Below are positions 1 to 8,100 of a stretch of DNA of 24,348 bases, in pieces; position 1 is the stretch's first letter; each line of letters opens with the position of its first letter. The stretch spans positions 1 to 24,348 of the forward strand of contig PWGH01000311.1 of assembly GCA_003555285.1 (NCBI GenBank), given 5' to 3'. The notes below the pieces were generated by a model that had not been told where the DNA came from, ran no database searches, and worked only from the letters and a program-made list of their open reading frames with translations. Source of the DNA: Thioalkalivibrio sp. (GTDB taxonomy: Bacteria > Pseudomonadota > Gammaproteobacteria > Ectothiorhodospirales > Ectothiorhodospiraceae). The position numbers and the translations under genes are program-made.

Positions 1-305
1 CAGCGGTCCCACATCACGTAGGCCTCGGCCGCGGCCGCCGCCTCCAGCAGGCGAATCAGCGGCAGCGCGCGATGCGCGAGGCTGATCCGATCCGCCTCTG
101 GCTCGTCATCGGCATCGGCCGGCAGGGCCCGGTCCCCCTCCGCCGCGATCGCCTGCTGCAAGCGATCGAGCGCCTGCGGCACGTCCTCGGCGTCGATCGC
201 ACCGGGGACCGTCGGGGAATGCCCCATGCGCTCGATCAGCGCGAGCCCCACGTCACCGAACATGGTGATATCACTGTACGCGGACGTCCGGAAGGTCAGC
301 AGCAT
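1..305 (-). CDS. DUF1840 family protein (3' end outside window)
   Basis: The minus-strand reading frame starts at the ATG at 305-303 and is open to the window edge, giving about 101 residues. It begins MLLTFRTSAYSDITMFGD and continues through an MGHSPTVPGAI segment. This arrangement (a short beta strand, then a TMFGxVG-like motif, then MGHSxxxPGAI) is what I know from the DUF1840 family, small cytosolic proteins of unknown function usually slightly over 100 residues long. The C-terminus, reading AEAYVMWDR, is cut by the window edge, so only a few residues should be missing. A purine-rich GGAGAGAG lies just upstream of the ATG and supports this start. It is transcribed away from the lipoprotein gene at 520. 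The plus-strand frames over this stretch are shadows. Confidence 0.85.
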   Translation of the reverse strand, partial: MLLTFRTSAYSDITMFGDVGLALIERMGHSPTVPGAIDAEDVPQALDRLQQAIAAEGDRALPADADDEPEADRISLAHRALPLIRLLEAAAAAEAYVMWDR

Positions 306-343
306 GCGATCTCTCTCCGTGAACCTGGATGGGCGACAGGGAA

Positions 344-360
344 CGGTACATAGTGTACCG
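344..360. promoter_or_regulatory. Palindrome between divergent genes, candidate operator
   Basis: A perfect 7-base inverted repeat, CGGTACA-TAG-TGTACCG, lies about 40 bases upstream of the DUF1840 start and 160 bases upstream of the lipoprotein start. Its position and two-fold symmetry are compatible with a dimeric repressor site overlapping the DUF1840 promoter. I do not recognise the regulator, and the palindrome could be chance or a small RNA hairpin. Confidence 0.3.
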
Positions 361-519
361 CCGGACACCGCACGCAGGGGCTTGTCTCGGCGTGGGTCAT
401 GCATCAGAGTCCGGGGGCCAGCCCCGGGGCATGGCCGCCGTTCCAGGACCGGCGGCGACTGCACCGTCCGACCCGGCCTCACTGACCTGAACTTCACCGA
501 CCCTTGGAGACCCTGTCCC

Positions 520-1005
520 ATGGTACCCGCAAGACGCCTCTTCCTGGCCACTGCCGGCAGTTTATTGCTGTCCGGCTGTGCCGGCCTACGCCCGGGCTAT
601 GAGCGACCCTCCATCACACTGAATGCCTTTCGCATGGTGCCTTCGGAAGGCCTGGCGCCCCGCTTCGCACTCGGTCTGCGGGTCATCAATCCCAACCCGA
701 CCCCCTTGCCGCTCCGGGGCCTGAGCTACCACGTCGACCTCGAGGGCCATTCGCTGCTGACCGGCGTGGCCGGCAATCTCGAGACCGTGCCGGCCTACGG
801 GGAGTCGTTGATCGAGGTGCAGACAGGGGTCGACCTGATCAGCGGCTTGCGCCTGTTCAGCGACCTGCTGCGGGATCCGGGCCGGGATCGGCTGCAGTAC
901 CGCGTGCGTGCGCGCCTTGACACCGGCGGCCTGACCCGCTTCCTGACGCTGGAAGAGGCCGGCGAACTCTCCCTGGCCCCGTCGCAACGCGAGTCCACGC
1001 GCTAA
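520..1005 (+). CDS. LEA type 2 (LEA14-like) lipoprotein
   Basis: The product is 161 residues. A signal peptide with a lipobox (LLLSGC, modified Cys about residue 20) places it in the periplasm as a lipid-anchored protein. After the anchor comes one beta-rich domain: it opens with an ITLNAFRMVPSEG strand, carries a LRVINPNPTPLPLRGLSY segment and ends near residue 150. The 'NPN...L.L.G..Y.v.leG' pattern is characteristic of the LEA_2/WHy domain, named from plant desiccation proteins and common as bacterial lipoproteins of unknown exact role. I chose the ATG at 520 because the signal peptide begins there and a GGAG lies 10 bases upstream; a longer frame open from 226 has no support. The gene stands alone, facing away from DUF1840. 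Confidence 0.85.
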   Translation: MVPARRLFLATAGSLLLSGCAGLRPGYERPSITLNAFRMVPSEGLAPRFALGLRVINPNPTPLPLRGLSYHVDLEGHSLLTGVAGNLETVPAYGESLIEVQTGVDLISGLRLFSDLLRDPGRDRLQYRVRARLDTGGLTRFLTLEEAGELSLAPSQRESTR

Positions 1006-1122
1006 GTCACGCTTTGAAGCCAATCTTTAAAGACACTCTGGGAGACCCACGGCAACCGTGTTGCGGCGCGGGCCGGAGACGACTGGAGGCGATCACGGCG
1101 CAATCGATGGATCCGAGACGGA

Positions 1123-1749
1123 TCAACGCATGAACGGCATCATCAGGCTTTCCGGGCGGGTGAAGCGGTTCATGTCGTGACCCATCCGGTTAATGTCCTG
1201 GCCCATTTGCCCCATGTTTTGATTCATCGCACCCATATTCCGATTCATGGTGCCCATGTGATCGGTCATCTCGGACATGCTGCCATCCATGGTCGACACG
1301 TTGGCGGTCATCAATTCGATACTGTCCTGCACCTGATGGAAGGAGCCGGTCATTTGGGTGACATTGCCATCCATGCTCGCCATGTTGGCCTGCATCGCGT
1401 GGATTACCTGCACCAGCGACGAGATCTCGCTGGTCATGGGGGCCACATTCTGTGATAAATCCGCCACATTTTTGGACATGGAATCCAGATTCACCTCCAT
1501 GCTCGGATCGATGCTCCGGGCCATTGTGGACATGTCACCGGTCAGGTTGTAGATCAGGTAAAAGCCGGAAAAGGCCAGGATGCCGATGAGCGCCAAGGCC
1601 GGATAGACCAGGCGTTCCCAGCGCCGCACGCTGCTCTCGAAGGCGCGAAAGAAATTGCTCAGGGCAATCTCGAGCTTCACCATCGCCTTCTGTTCAGGCG
1701 ACAGGTTCTGATATTCCGGGGAGAAGGTGCGAGGGTCTTTTTCGAACAT
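1123..1749 (-). CDS. Membrane-anchored methionine-rich coiled-coil protein
   Basis: The product is 208 residues. Residues 1-47 are polar and basic (ending SVRRWERLVYP), a single membrane helix spans about 48-68, and the rest is soluble. By the positive-inside rule the C-terminal 140 residues should be periplasmic. From M84 to F196 a hydrophobic residue falls at every 3rd/4th position without a break (84, 88, 91, 95, 98, 102 ... 189, 193, 196). I count 33 such core positions, and 19 of them are Met. The flanks are Asn, Gln, Asp, Gly, Ser and His. This is a long heptad coiled coil with a methionine core. I recall similar Met-rich proteins in sulfur-oxidising gammaproteobacteria but know no assigned function. 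Metal (copper) binding or a structural stalk are guesses. The ribosome binding site is weak. It is not part of an obvious operon. Confidence 0.8.
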   Translation of the reverse strand: MFEKDPRTFSPEYQNLSPEQKAMVKLEIALSNFFRAFESSVRRWERLVYPALALIGILAFSGFYLIYNLTGDMSTMARSIDPSMEVNLDSMSKNVADLSQNVAPMTSEISSLVQVIHAMQANMASMDGNVTQMTGSFHQVQDSIELMTANVSTMDGSMSEMTDHMGTMNRNMGAMNQNMGQMGQDINRMGHDMNRFTRPESLMMPFMR

Positions 1750-1998
1750 GCAGGGAGTGCCTCAGGAACGGTGTCGTACGATCACAGCACCGGCGTGTGG
1801 TCGGTGGTCGGCACCTCGGCCAACTCAACCTTGGAGGCCGACGCGGGCAGCAACACACCGATTTGCCCCTGTCGCCATTCGCGCCACGGTCCCGGTGCCG
1901 CCCGCGCGGCCTGAGTGTGGCTGGATACCCCAGAACTCGATTCAAGTCACCACACCTTAAATCTAGACGCCCGCAGGCCCACCGTCAATGCCATGCTT

Positions 1999-2026
1999 CG
2001 GCCAGGGTTAGACGGCCAGGGTTAGA
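1999..2026. repeat. 14-base tandem duplication
   Basis: The unit CGGCCAGGGTTAGA occurs twice back to back (1999-2012 and 2013-2026), followed by the first two bases of a third copy. It lies in non-coding sequence upstream of the phosphodiesterase gene. It is probably a replication-slippage duplication. Confidence 0.85.
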
Positions 2027-2139
2027 CGCACCGGCTTGGGGCCGAACCCTTGCAGATGCCGGAACTGCCCGATCCCGCAGCGAACGATTGCCGGCCCACC
2101 GCCAGACCGAACCGAGCCGATCGCCACAGCCCCGTTCGT

Positions 2140-2148
2140 TGCTATACT
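2140..2148 (+). promoter_or_regulatory. Extended -10 promoter candidate for the phosphodiesterase gene
   Basis: TGCTATACT contains an extended TGn and the near-consensus -10 hexamer TATACT (2143-2148). No good -35 hexamer lies at the right distance, which is tolerated by extended -10 promoters. It would leave a leader of about 115 bases before the start at 2270. Confidence 0.4.
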
Positions 2149-2269
2149 CGTTCCCAACCATCAAGTTCGAAAGGCGCCGAGAGGTGAATACGATATTGCG
2201 TCCCAGGGCTCGCGCACCCAATGGATCCAGGCCCATCCTGCGCGGGCTGGAAGCACTGCCTTGGTCACG

Positions 2270-3133
2270 ATGATGGCCTGGGACCCGAGCACGGTGCGAC
2301 TCGATCTGCCACCCTTCACGATCCATCCGGACCTGGACGTGGCCGCGGTCGGCCAAGCGTTCAGCACCTGTTTCCAAACCATGGCCGGTCAGCCTGACCG
2401 CGTCTCCCGCTCCTATGCCACTTTGATCGAGATCATCGGCCAACCCCCCGATGACCCCCTGCGACACGCCAGTGTGCAACTGGCGCAGAACCTGGATGCG
2501 GGCATCGGAACCAGCCCTGCCGCGCATTATCACAATGCGCAGCATGTGTGCGAGGTCCTGCTCTCCGCGCACTACATCGGCTTGTTGGCCCATTTGGGTC
2601 CGCAGGAACATCGGCAATTGCTGCTCGCCGCATTGATCCATGATTACGATCACGATGGCAGCGTCAACGGTCCGCGGCACTTCCACCTGGAGCGCCATTC
2701 GGTTCGAGTGGTTCAGGCGCACCTGGACGCGAATGCCGTACCTGTCGCCATCCGACCCCGCTTGGCGGCCATGATCCTGACCACCGAGATCGCGCTCGGA
2801 CTTCCGTATACCCGATCCTGGTACCGCCATCATTATTTGGGGGCACCGGCGCCGGTTCATCCGGCGCCGGCAGCTGAACTGGAGCTCCTGGGCGCGGATC
2901 CAGTGGGTAGCCGACTCGCCATTGCGTTGGCGGAGGCCGACGCCCTGGCTTCGGTCGGGCTGGGGCGGGAGTATGCCGACCTGCAATTGTCCCGCTTGGC
3001 CCACGAATGGAACCGCCCGCTCCACTCCGAGGATCTGCGGGGCTACCTCGAAAACGGCTTTGGCGAGTTCCTGCTGGCCACGTTCTTCACCCCCAATCTG
3101 GAACGAATAAAGGCGACATTGCGCGCGCCGTGA
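2270..3133 (+). CDS. Class-I-type 3',5'-cyclic nucleotide phosphodiesterase (HD superfamily)
   Basis: The product is 287 residues, predicted cytosolic, and would hydrolyse cAMP or cGMP to the 5'-monophosphate. The metal site is visible: YHNAQH (H88, H92), then HDYDHDG followed by SVN (H124, D125, H128, N133). This matches the class I PDE signature HDxxHxGxxN, better known from eukaryotic enzymes and present in some bacteria. A later acidic position in AEADALAS (D224) could be the last metal ligand. No regulatory domain precedes the catalytic part. I chose the ATG at 2270 (a second ATG follows directly); TTG 2261, with GGAAG upstream, is an alternative. The frame open from 2036 includes unlikely sequence. 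It converges on the cNMP-binding/rhodanese gene with 56 bases between the stops, suggesting related cyclic-nucleotide roles. Confidence 0.8.
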   Translation: MMAWDPSTVRLDLPPFTIHPDLDVAAVGQAFSTCFQTMAGQPDRVSRSYATLIEIIGQPPDDPLRHASVQLAQNLDAGIGTSPAAHYHNAQHVCEVLLSAHYIGLLAHLGPQEHRQLLLAALIHDYDHDGSVNGPRHFHLERHSVRVVQAHLDANAVPVAIRPRLAAMILTTEIALGLPYTRSWYRHHYLGAPAPVHPAPAAELELLGADPVGSRLAIALAEADALASVGLGREYADLQLSRLAHEWNRPLHSEDLRGYLENGFGEFLLATFFTPNLERIKATLRAP

Positions 3134-3189
3134 GGCCACGAAGGGGATCGGCATCGGGAACGGGCAACACCGCTTGCATCGGGATGATT

Positions 3190-4266
3190 TCAGCCTGCTT
3201 GGCGACGGTGGCCCTTTAACGCAGCAATCCCGCCCTTGAGCAACCAGGCATCGAAACCACGCTCACGCAGGAGGTACACCGCGACGCTGCTGCGCCGGCC
3301 CGTGTCGCAGAAAACCACGATCGGGCGGTCGTGGTCGAGGGTGGCGGCATGCGCACGCAGGTACGGTAACGGCAGGTTGATGGCATCCTCCAGCGGGTCT
3401 TGCTGGAACTCGTCCTGCATTCGGACATCCAGCCAGGTACCCCCCTGCTTACGGATCAGCGTTGCGGCATCCGTAATGGACAGGCTGACCAGGACCGGGG
3501 CCTTCAGCAGACCCTCGAAGTCCTCGGCCGACAAGCGGTGAACCTCGCCATCCGTCACCATCCGTACGGCCGCATTGCGCATGGCACCGGACAACAGCGC
3601 CTCCTCGCCGAAGCCTTCGCCCGGGCATTTTTCCGCCAGGCGGATGGTCTGCCCGTCGGACTGCTGCTGCAGCACCTCGGCGCGTCCGCAGCTCAGGATG
3701 TAGAAATACTGGGCCTCATCGCCCTGTTGGATGATCGTTTCACCCGCCTGCGTCTTGATCCGTTCCAACCGCTGAAAAAGATCAAAGATGCTGGTCGTGG
3801 GGATATCGCCAAAGATTGGACTTTGCAGCAGGCGTTCCATCCAATCCACCTCGGCATCCGGATGCCCGGGCACGATGGGCTGGATTTCCCGAACGCGATA
3901 GCCATTGCCGGCGACCCGTTCGCCAACCGGGGCCCCCAGCAGTTGGCAGGGAACCTTCAATACGCGCGCGGATTCGAGTACCAGGCAATCCCTTGATGCG
4001 TTGCCGTCCCCTTCCAGCGCGAATTTCGCATCGGGATCGCCCCCGGCAATCTCGTGGATCCCCTGGTCCGGGTCCAGAAGCCGCACCCGGCCCGAGATCA
4101 AGAAATGACGGTGGTCTTGATCCACCATGCGAAAAAGGAATTCACCGGCATCGACCGCCACGGGCTTGACCGAACGCACGATGCGTTCCAAGGTCGCATC
4201 GGGCAGCCGGGCCAATGGCGCAAACCGGCGAAGCACCAAGGTTAATTCGGACGACGTATTCCCCAT
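3190..4266 (-). CDS. Double cyclic-nucleotide-binding domain protein with C-terminal rhodanese
   Basis: The product is 358 residues. Residues about 20-110 form a first, degenerate cNMP-binding fold. Residues about 150-255 form a second with a recognisable phosphate-binding cassette (FGEEALLSGAMRNAAV, with E221 and R230 in the expected places). Residues about 265-355 form a rhodanese domain with an intact active-site loop, CDTGRRS (Cys320), that can carry a persulfide or act on a thiol. There is no DNA-binding HTH, so it is not a Crp/Fnr regulator; it looks like a sulfur-transfer or redox module switched by cyclic nucleotide. I chose the ATG at 4266 because GAGGG precedes it; an in-frame ATG at 4329 has no ribosome binding site. 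It converges with the phosphodiesterase gene. Ligand identity and partner are unknown. Confidence 0.85.
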   Translation of the reverse strand: MGNTSSELTLVLRRFAPLARLPDATLERIVRSVKPVAVDAGEFLFRMVDQDHRHFLISGRVRLLDPDQGIHEIAGGDPDAKFALEGDGNASRDCLVLESARVLKVPCQLLGAPVGERVAGNGYRVREIQPIVPGHPDAEVDWMERLLQSPIFGDIPTTSIFDLFQRLERIKTQAGETIIQQGDEAQYFYILSCGRAEVLQQQSDGQTIRLAEKCPGEGFGEEALLSGAMRNAAVRMVTDGEVHRLSAEDFEGLLKAPVLVSLSITDAATLIRKQGGTWLDVRMQDEFQQDPLEDAINLPLPYLRAHAATLDHDRPIVVFCDTGRRSSVAVYLLRERGFDAWLLKGGIAALKGHRRQAG

Positions 4267-4442
4267 GACCCTCTGCCTGAAAACGAAATAATTATGTTGG
4301 TGATGGATCTCTCCATCACTGGTAATCATAGCGCAGGAGGGATGCTGTGTCTGAGGCGCGAATGGTGAATCCGCGACAAGCGGTAATCATCAAAGCATTG
4401 GGCCGTGACGCTGGATACAGCACCTACGCAGCGATACAACAC

Positions 4443-4490
4443 GCGGCCGTGTTACCCGGCTCTCCAAAGGAGGCCGGGCAACACGGCCGC
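4443..4490 (-). terminator. Long hairpin downstream of the repeat protein gene
   Basis: An inverted repeat forms a stem of 21 pairs: an 11-base outer arm GCGGCCGTGTT pairing with AACACGGCCGC, then CCCGGC with GCCGGG, then CTCC with GGAG around an AAA loop. It has one mismatch and one bulge. It starts 22 bases after the stop of the minus-strand gene at 4512. The T-run is weak, but position and stability suggest a terminator or 3'-end stabiliser. Confidence 0.65.
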
Positions 4491-4511
4491 TCACGACCAA
4501 CAAGCCAAGGA

Positions 4512-4991
4512 TCAGTCGCGGGCCTGCGGGTCCATCGGATCGTGGGCATCGTTCATCGGGCGCTCGCCCGGCACCGGCTCGGTCGGCGGCGCCGGCACGC
4601 CGGGTTGCACCTCATCGGGGGCATCCTGCCGGATGGCCGGATGATCGTCTTCACCCGGCACGGGCCGCTCGGTTTCATAATAGGGATCATCGGGTGCCCT
4701 ATCGTTTTCCAGCCGCTCGTCCAGACCCGGGTGCTCGTCCGCCCCTGGCACCGGCAGATCCGATTCATAATGCGGTTCGTCCGGCCTTCTGGCCGGATCC
4801 ATCGGCTCTTCCAGACCTGGATGCTCGTCCGCACCGGGCACCGGCAAATCTCGGGCTCCTTCCGGTGCCGTGTGCTGACCGGCGCCTTCCGGCACCGCGT
4901 GCGGGCCGGCTCCTTCCGGGGCCGTCTGCTGGGCCATGGTCATCGCAGGGAACAACAGCGCGCCAAACGCCACCGCCTTCCAGTATTTCAT
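4512..4991 (-). CDS. Secreted acidic Pro/Asp/Glu/His-rich repeat protein
   Basis: The product is 159 residues, of unknown function. A Sec signal peptide covers residues 1-20 (MKYWKAVAFG..., cleavage after AMTMA), so the mature protein is periplasmic or secreted. Residues 23-47 hold three short repeats of the type TAPEGAGPH. Residues 48-137 hold three consecutive 30-residue repeats starting DLPVPGADEHPGL, DLPVPGADEHPGL and ERPVPGEDDHPAI. The mature chain is strongly acidic, rich in Pro and His, lacks Cys, and should be largely disordered. A divalent-cation or surface role is only a guess. I chose the ATG at 4991 because AGGAGG sits at ideal distance and the signal peptide starts there. A long plus-strand frame opposite it has no such support. 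A hairpin follows its stop. Confidence 0.75.
   Translation of the reverse strand: MKYWKAVAFGALLFPAMTMAQQTAPEGAGPHAVPEGAGQHTAPEGARDLPVPGADEHPGLEEPMDPARRPDEPHYESDLPVPGADEHPGLDERLENDRAPDDPYYETERPVPGEDDHPAIRQDAPDEVQPGVPAPPTEPVPGERPMNDAHDPMDPQARD
4581..4850 (-). repeat. Three 90-base coding repeats
   Basis: Three in-frame 90-base units (4850-4761, 4760-4671, 4670-4581) encode the 30-residue repeats of the secreted acidic protein. Units one and two are closely similar at the DNA level around the PVPGADEHPGL coding part; unit three is more diverged. This indicates internal duplication, with unit three the oldest. Confidence 0.8.
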
Positions 4992-5145
4992 CAGAACCTC
5001 CTCAGGCTGTGCATCACGGGGCTGTGCATCACGCATTTCGAGTGACGAATTCAATACGCGAAGATGGATTTTCAGCCTACGGCATGCGTCGCAACCCCGA
5101 CAGGCGGGATCGCGCCTAGGTAGCAGCCCGCGCAGCCAACACCGA

Positions 5146-8100
5146 TCACCGAAGACGGGTCAACTGCGCCAACAGCCGATCTCTGAGCGGCTCGAGGCCC
5201 GCCACACCCTGCCGCGCTTCCGCCGTCCTCCCTTGTGCATGCAAGGCCAGCAGCACCTGCGCGTGCGCATGGACCGCGAGGTGCGCCTGCTCGACGTCCG
5301 GAAACGCCGCCTGGGTGCCATGGCTCGCCCGGCCCTCCCCGTCCAGCCAGGTGCCGAAACGGCAGGCATGGGCATCCTGCACGGAGGGAGCGGCCCCCTG
5401 CTCCTGGAGATACGCGACAAGTGTCTTGATCCAGGCACGGTGTTCAACGGCGGCAAACAGCAGGGGTAGATCGGCGTGCGGTCGCGGCGCGCGGTGCATC
5501 CAGCCGGGACCCGGCCGCCAACTCGCCACCCAGGCAGGAATGTCTTCGGCCGGCTTCGGATGGGCGATCCCATAGCCTTGCGCCAGGTCGCAACCCAGAT
5601 CGAGCAACATCTCGCCATGGGCAATGCTTTCCACCCCTTCGGCAATCGGCTGACGGCGGAAGGCCGCTGCCAGCCCCAGAACCCCCTCGAGGATGGCCAG
5701 ATCCTCGGGGTCTTCCAGCATGTCGCGCACGAAGCTCTGGTCGATCTTCAGCGTTCGTGCCGGCAGGCGCTTGAGGTACGTCAGCGATGAATACCCGGTT
5801 CCAAAATCATCCAGGGCAAATGGAACGCCCAACACCAGACAGTCTTCCATGATTTTCGAGACCCGGCCGATGTCCTCCAACGCACTGGTCTCCAGCACCT
5901 CCAGTTCCAACTGGTTGACGGGTATATCCGGATAGGCGTCCAGTCGGTTCCGCAGGCCCTGTACGAAATCGGGTTGCTGGAGCTGCCGCGCGCTGACATT
6001 AACGCTGACCGGCAGAACCAGACCGGTCCGCCGCCAGGCCGCGACTTGCGCCAAGGCGGTATCGATCACCCAGTCGCCGATCAGGACGGCGAGGTGATGA
6101 TTTTCGATCAAGGGTAGAAACGCAGCCGGAGGCAGGAGGCCCCGTTCGGGATGCGCCCATCGAATCAGTGCCTCCGTGCCCACCACCTCGCCGCTACGCA
6201 TGTTGACCTTCGGCTGGTAATGAAGAACGAATTCCCGTTCGGTCATGGCCTGATGAATTCGTTCCAGGTCCTCGTGATGGCTGCGCACTGCCTGGTCCTG
6301 TACCACATCGAAGAAATGGTAGCGGTTCTTGCCCGCCAGCTTGGCCTGGTACATCGCCTGGTCCGCCTGCCGCAGCAATTGGTCGGCGTCGATGTCCCCG
6401 GACTGTGGATAGAAGGTCACGCCCACACTGGCCGAAACCCGCAACGCGTGATCCCCTTCCAGCACCTCCCGGGCGCCCGCACCGAGGAGACGGTCGAGCG
6501 TCGGCACACAGCCCTCCATATTCGGCAAATCGAGCAGGACCGCAATGAATTCGTCGCCGCCCAGGCGAGCGAGGGTGTCGCCATCGCGCAGCGTGTTCCG
6601 CATGCGCTCGGCCACCACGCACAACAGACGGTCACCGACCTGGTGACCGTGATCATCGTTGACCGCCTTGAAACCATCCAGATCGATATACGCAATGGCC
6701 AGATTCGAATGGCGCCGCAGGGTCTGGGCCATGGCTTGGTGCAGACGATCGGCCAACAAGACCCGGTTGGGGAGCCCGGTCAGGGTGTCATAGTGGGCGA
6801 TGTATTCGAGTTGCTTTTCGTGTTCGTGCTGCGCCGTGATGTCCTGCACCGTGCCGACCGACGACAGTGGCCGACCGGCCGGGTCGAAACGAATCTCGCA
6901 CTGCTGCTTCACGTACTTGATGTGTCCGTCGGCGCACAGCAGTCGATGAACGATGATGACCTCGGGCACCCGCGTGGCCAGTGCGCGCTGAAAGGTCGCA
7001 TCGACGATCTCGCGGTCCTCCGGGTGAATGCGCTCCAGAACGGACTGATAGCGAACGTCAAAGACCTTTGGGTCCTGCTCGAAGATGCGGAAGACCTCGT
7101 CTGACCACTTCAGCCGGTCAGTGATCAGATCCAGTTCCCAGTGGCCGATCTGTGCCATCCGCTGCGCCGTCTTCAGGCGCTGTTCGCTCTCCTGGAGGGC
7201 CGTTTCCGCCTGTTTGCGTTCCGTGATCTCGTAGATATACCCGTGCCACAGGGTGCTGCCATCGGACTGTCGTTCCGGGCTGGCCTGACCCTCCACCCAC
7301 ACCAGGCGGCCGTCCGGATGGCGGATCCGGTAGCTCGCCCTCCACACCGACAGGGTGTCGGCCGATATCCGGATCGAATCCCGGACCCGTTCCCGATCGT
7401 CTGGATGCAGCAGGATGAAGACCGTGTCGGCATCCCGGCACACGGCCTCTGCGCTCACCCCGTAGATGGTTTCGATGGCGGAGCTCGCATAGGGAAAGGC
7501 CGATCGGCCATCGGGCCAACGTTGGTACTGGTAAATGAACCCCTGCAGCTGCGAGGCCAGCTTCTGCAGGCGCACAAACAGTTCATTCGCCGCCGATTCC
7601 GAGCGCTTGCGTGCGGTGATGTCCTCAAAGGTGACATAGGCCTGAAAAGGGGCCGTCTCACCGACGCGAAACTGGGGCGTCGCCGTGATGGAAAGCCATA
7701 CATAGGCCTGCTGGTCCGGATGCCACACCCCCAGCGTGTTGGGCCCGACGGTCTGGCCGGTGTGCAGCGCCATCCTGTCCGGCTGATCGTCATCGGGAAC
7801 CGGCGAACCATCTTCCCGGATCACTTGCCAGCGCGGGTCGGTAGGGGCTTCGCCGCGCATCTGCGCCAGCGACAGCCCGAGAATCCGTTCGGCCGCCGGG
7901 TTGACAGACAGGACGGTGCCGTCGGCGGCCCGGTAGACCACCCCTTGAGGCATGGTCTCGAACAGCTGGCGGTGTTTTTCCTCCGAGCGGCGCAGCGCCT
8001 GTTCACTCTGCTGTCGTGCCAGATCGGTGGCCACACGGGCCGCCAGGATCCGCAGCCCTGCGGCGATGACCTCGGAATCCACCAGCGCCCGGTGACTAAC

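Larger units (their letters stand above)
1750..2269. other. Gene-free stretch of 520 bases
   Basis: No frame here has a convincing start, ribosome binding site and protein-like composition; the open frames are short GC-driven shadows. The stretch contains a 14-base tandem duplication (1999-2026) and an extended -10 promoter candidate (about 2140-2148) facing the phosphodiesterase gene. The 5' control region of the minus-strand gene ending at 1749 must also lie here, but I see no strong promoter for it. Confidence 0.6.

Noticed and set aside
2036..2269. Longer N-terminus for the phosphodiesterase from an ATG at 2036
   Set aside because: The extension covers a promoter-like TATACT and a tandem repeat, and its residues look non-coding; the core begins after 2270.
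4581..4850. CRISPR-like periodic repeats
   Set aside because: The 90-base period is in frame with a coding sequence, the copies are diverged, and there are no unique spacers between short identical repeats.
4347..5045. 232-codon plus-strand open frame opposite the secreted repeat protein
   Set aside because: It is Arg/His-rich with no ribosome binding site or signal. The minus frame has AGGAGG and a signal peptide. Its apparent repeats merely mirror the 90-base repeats.
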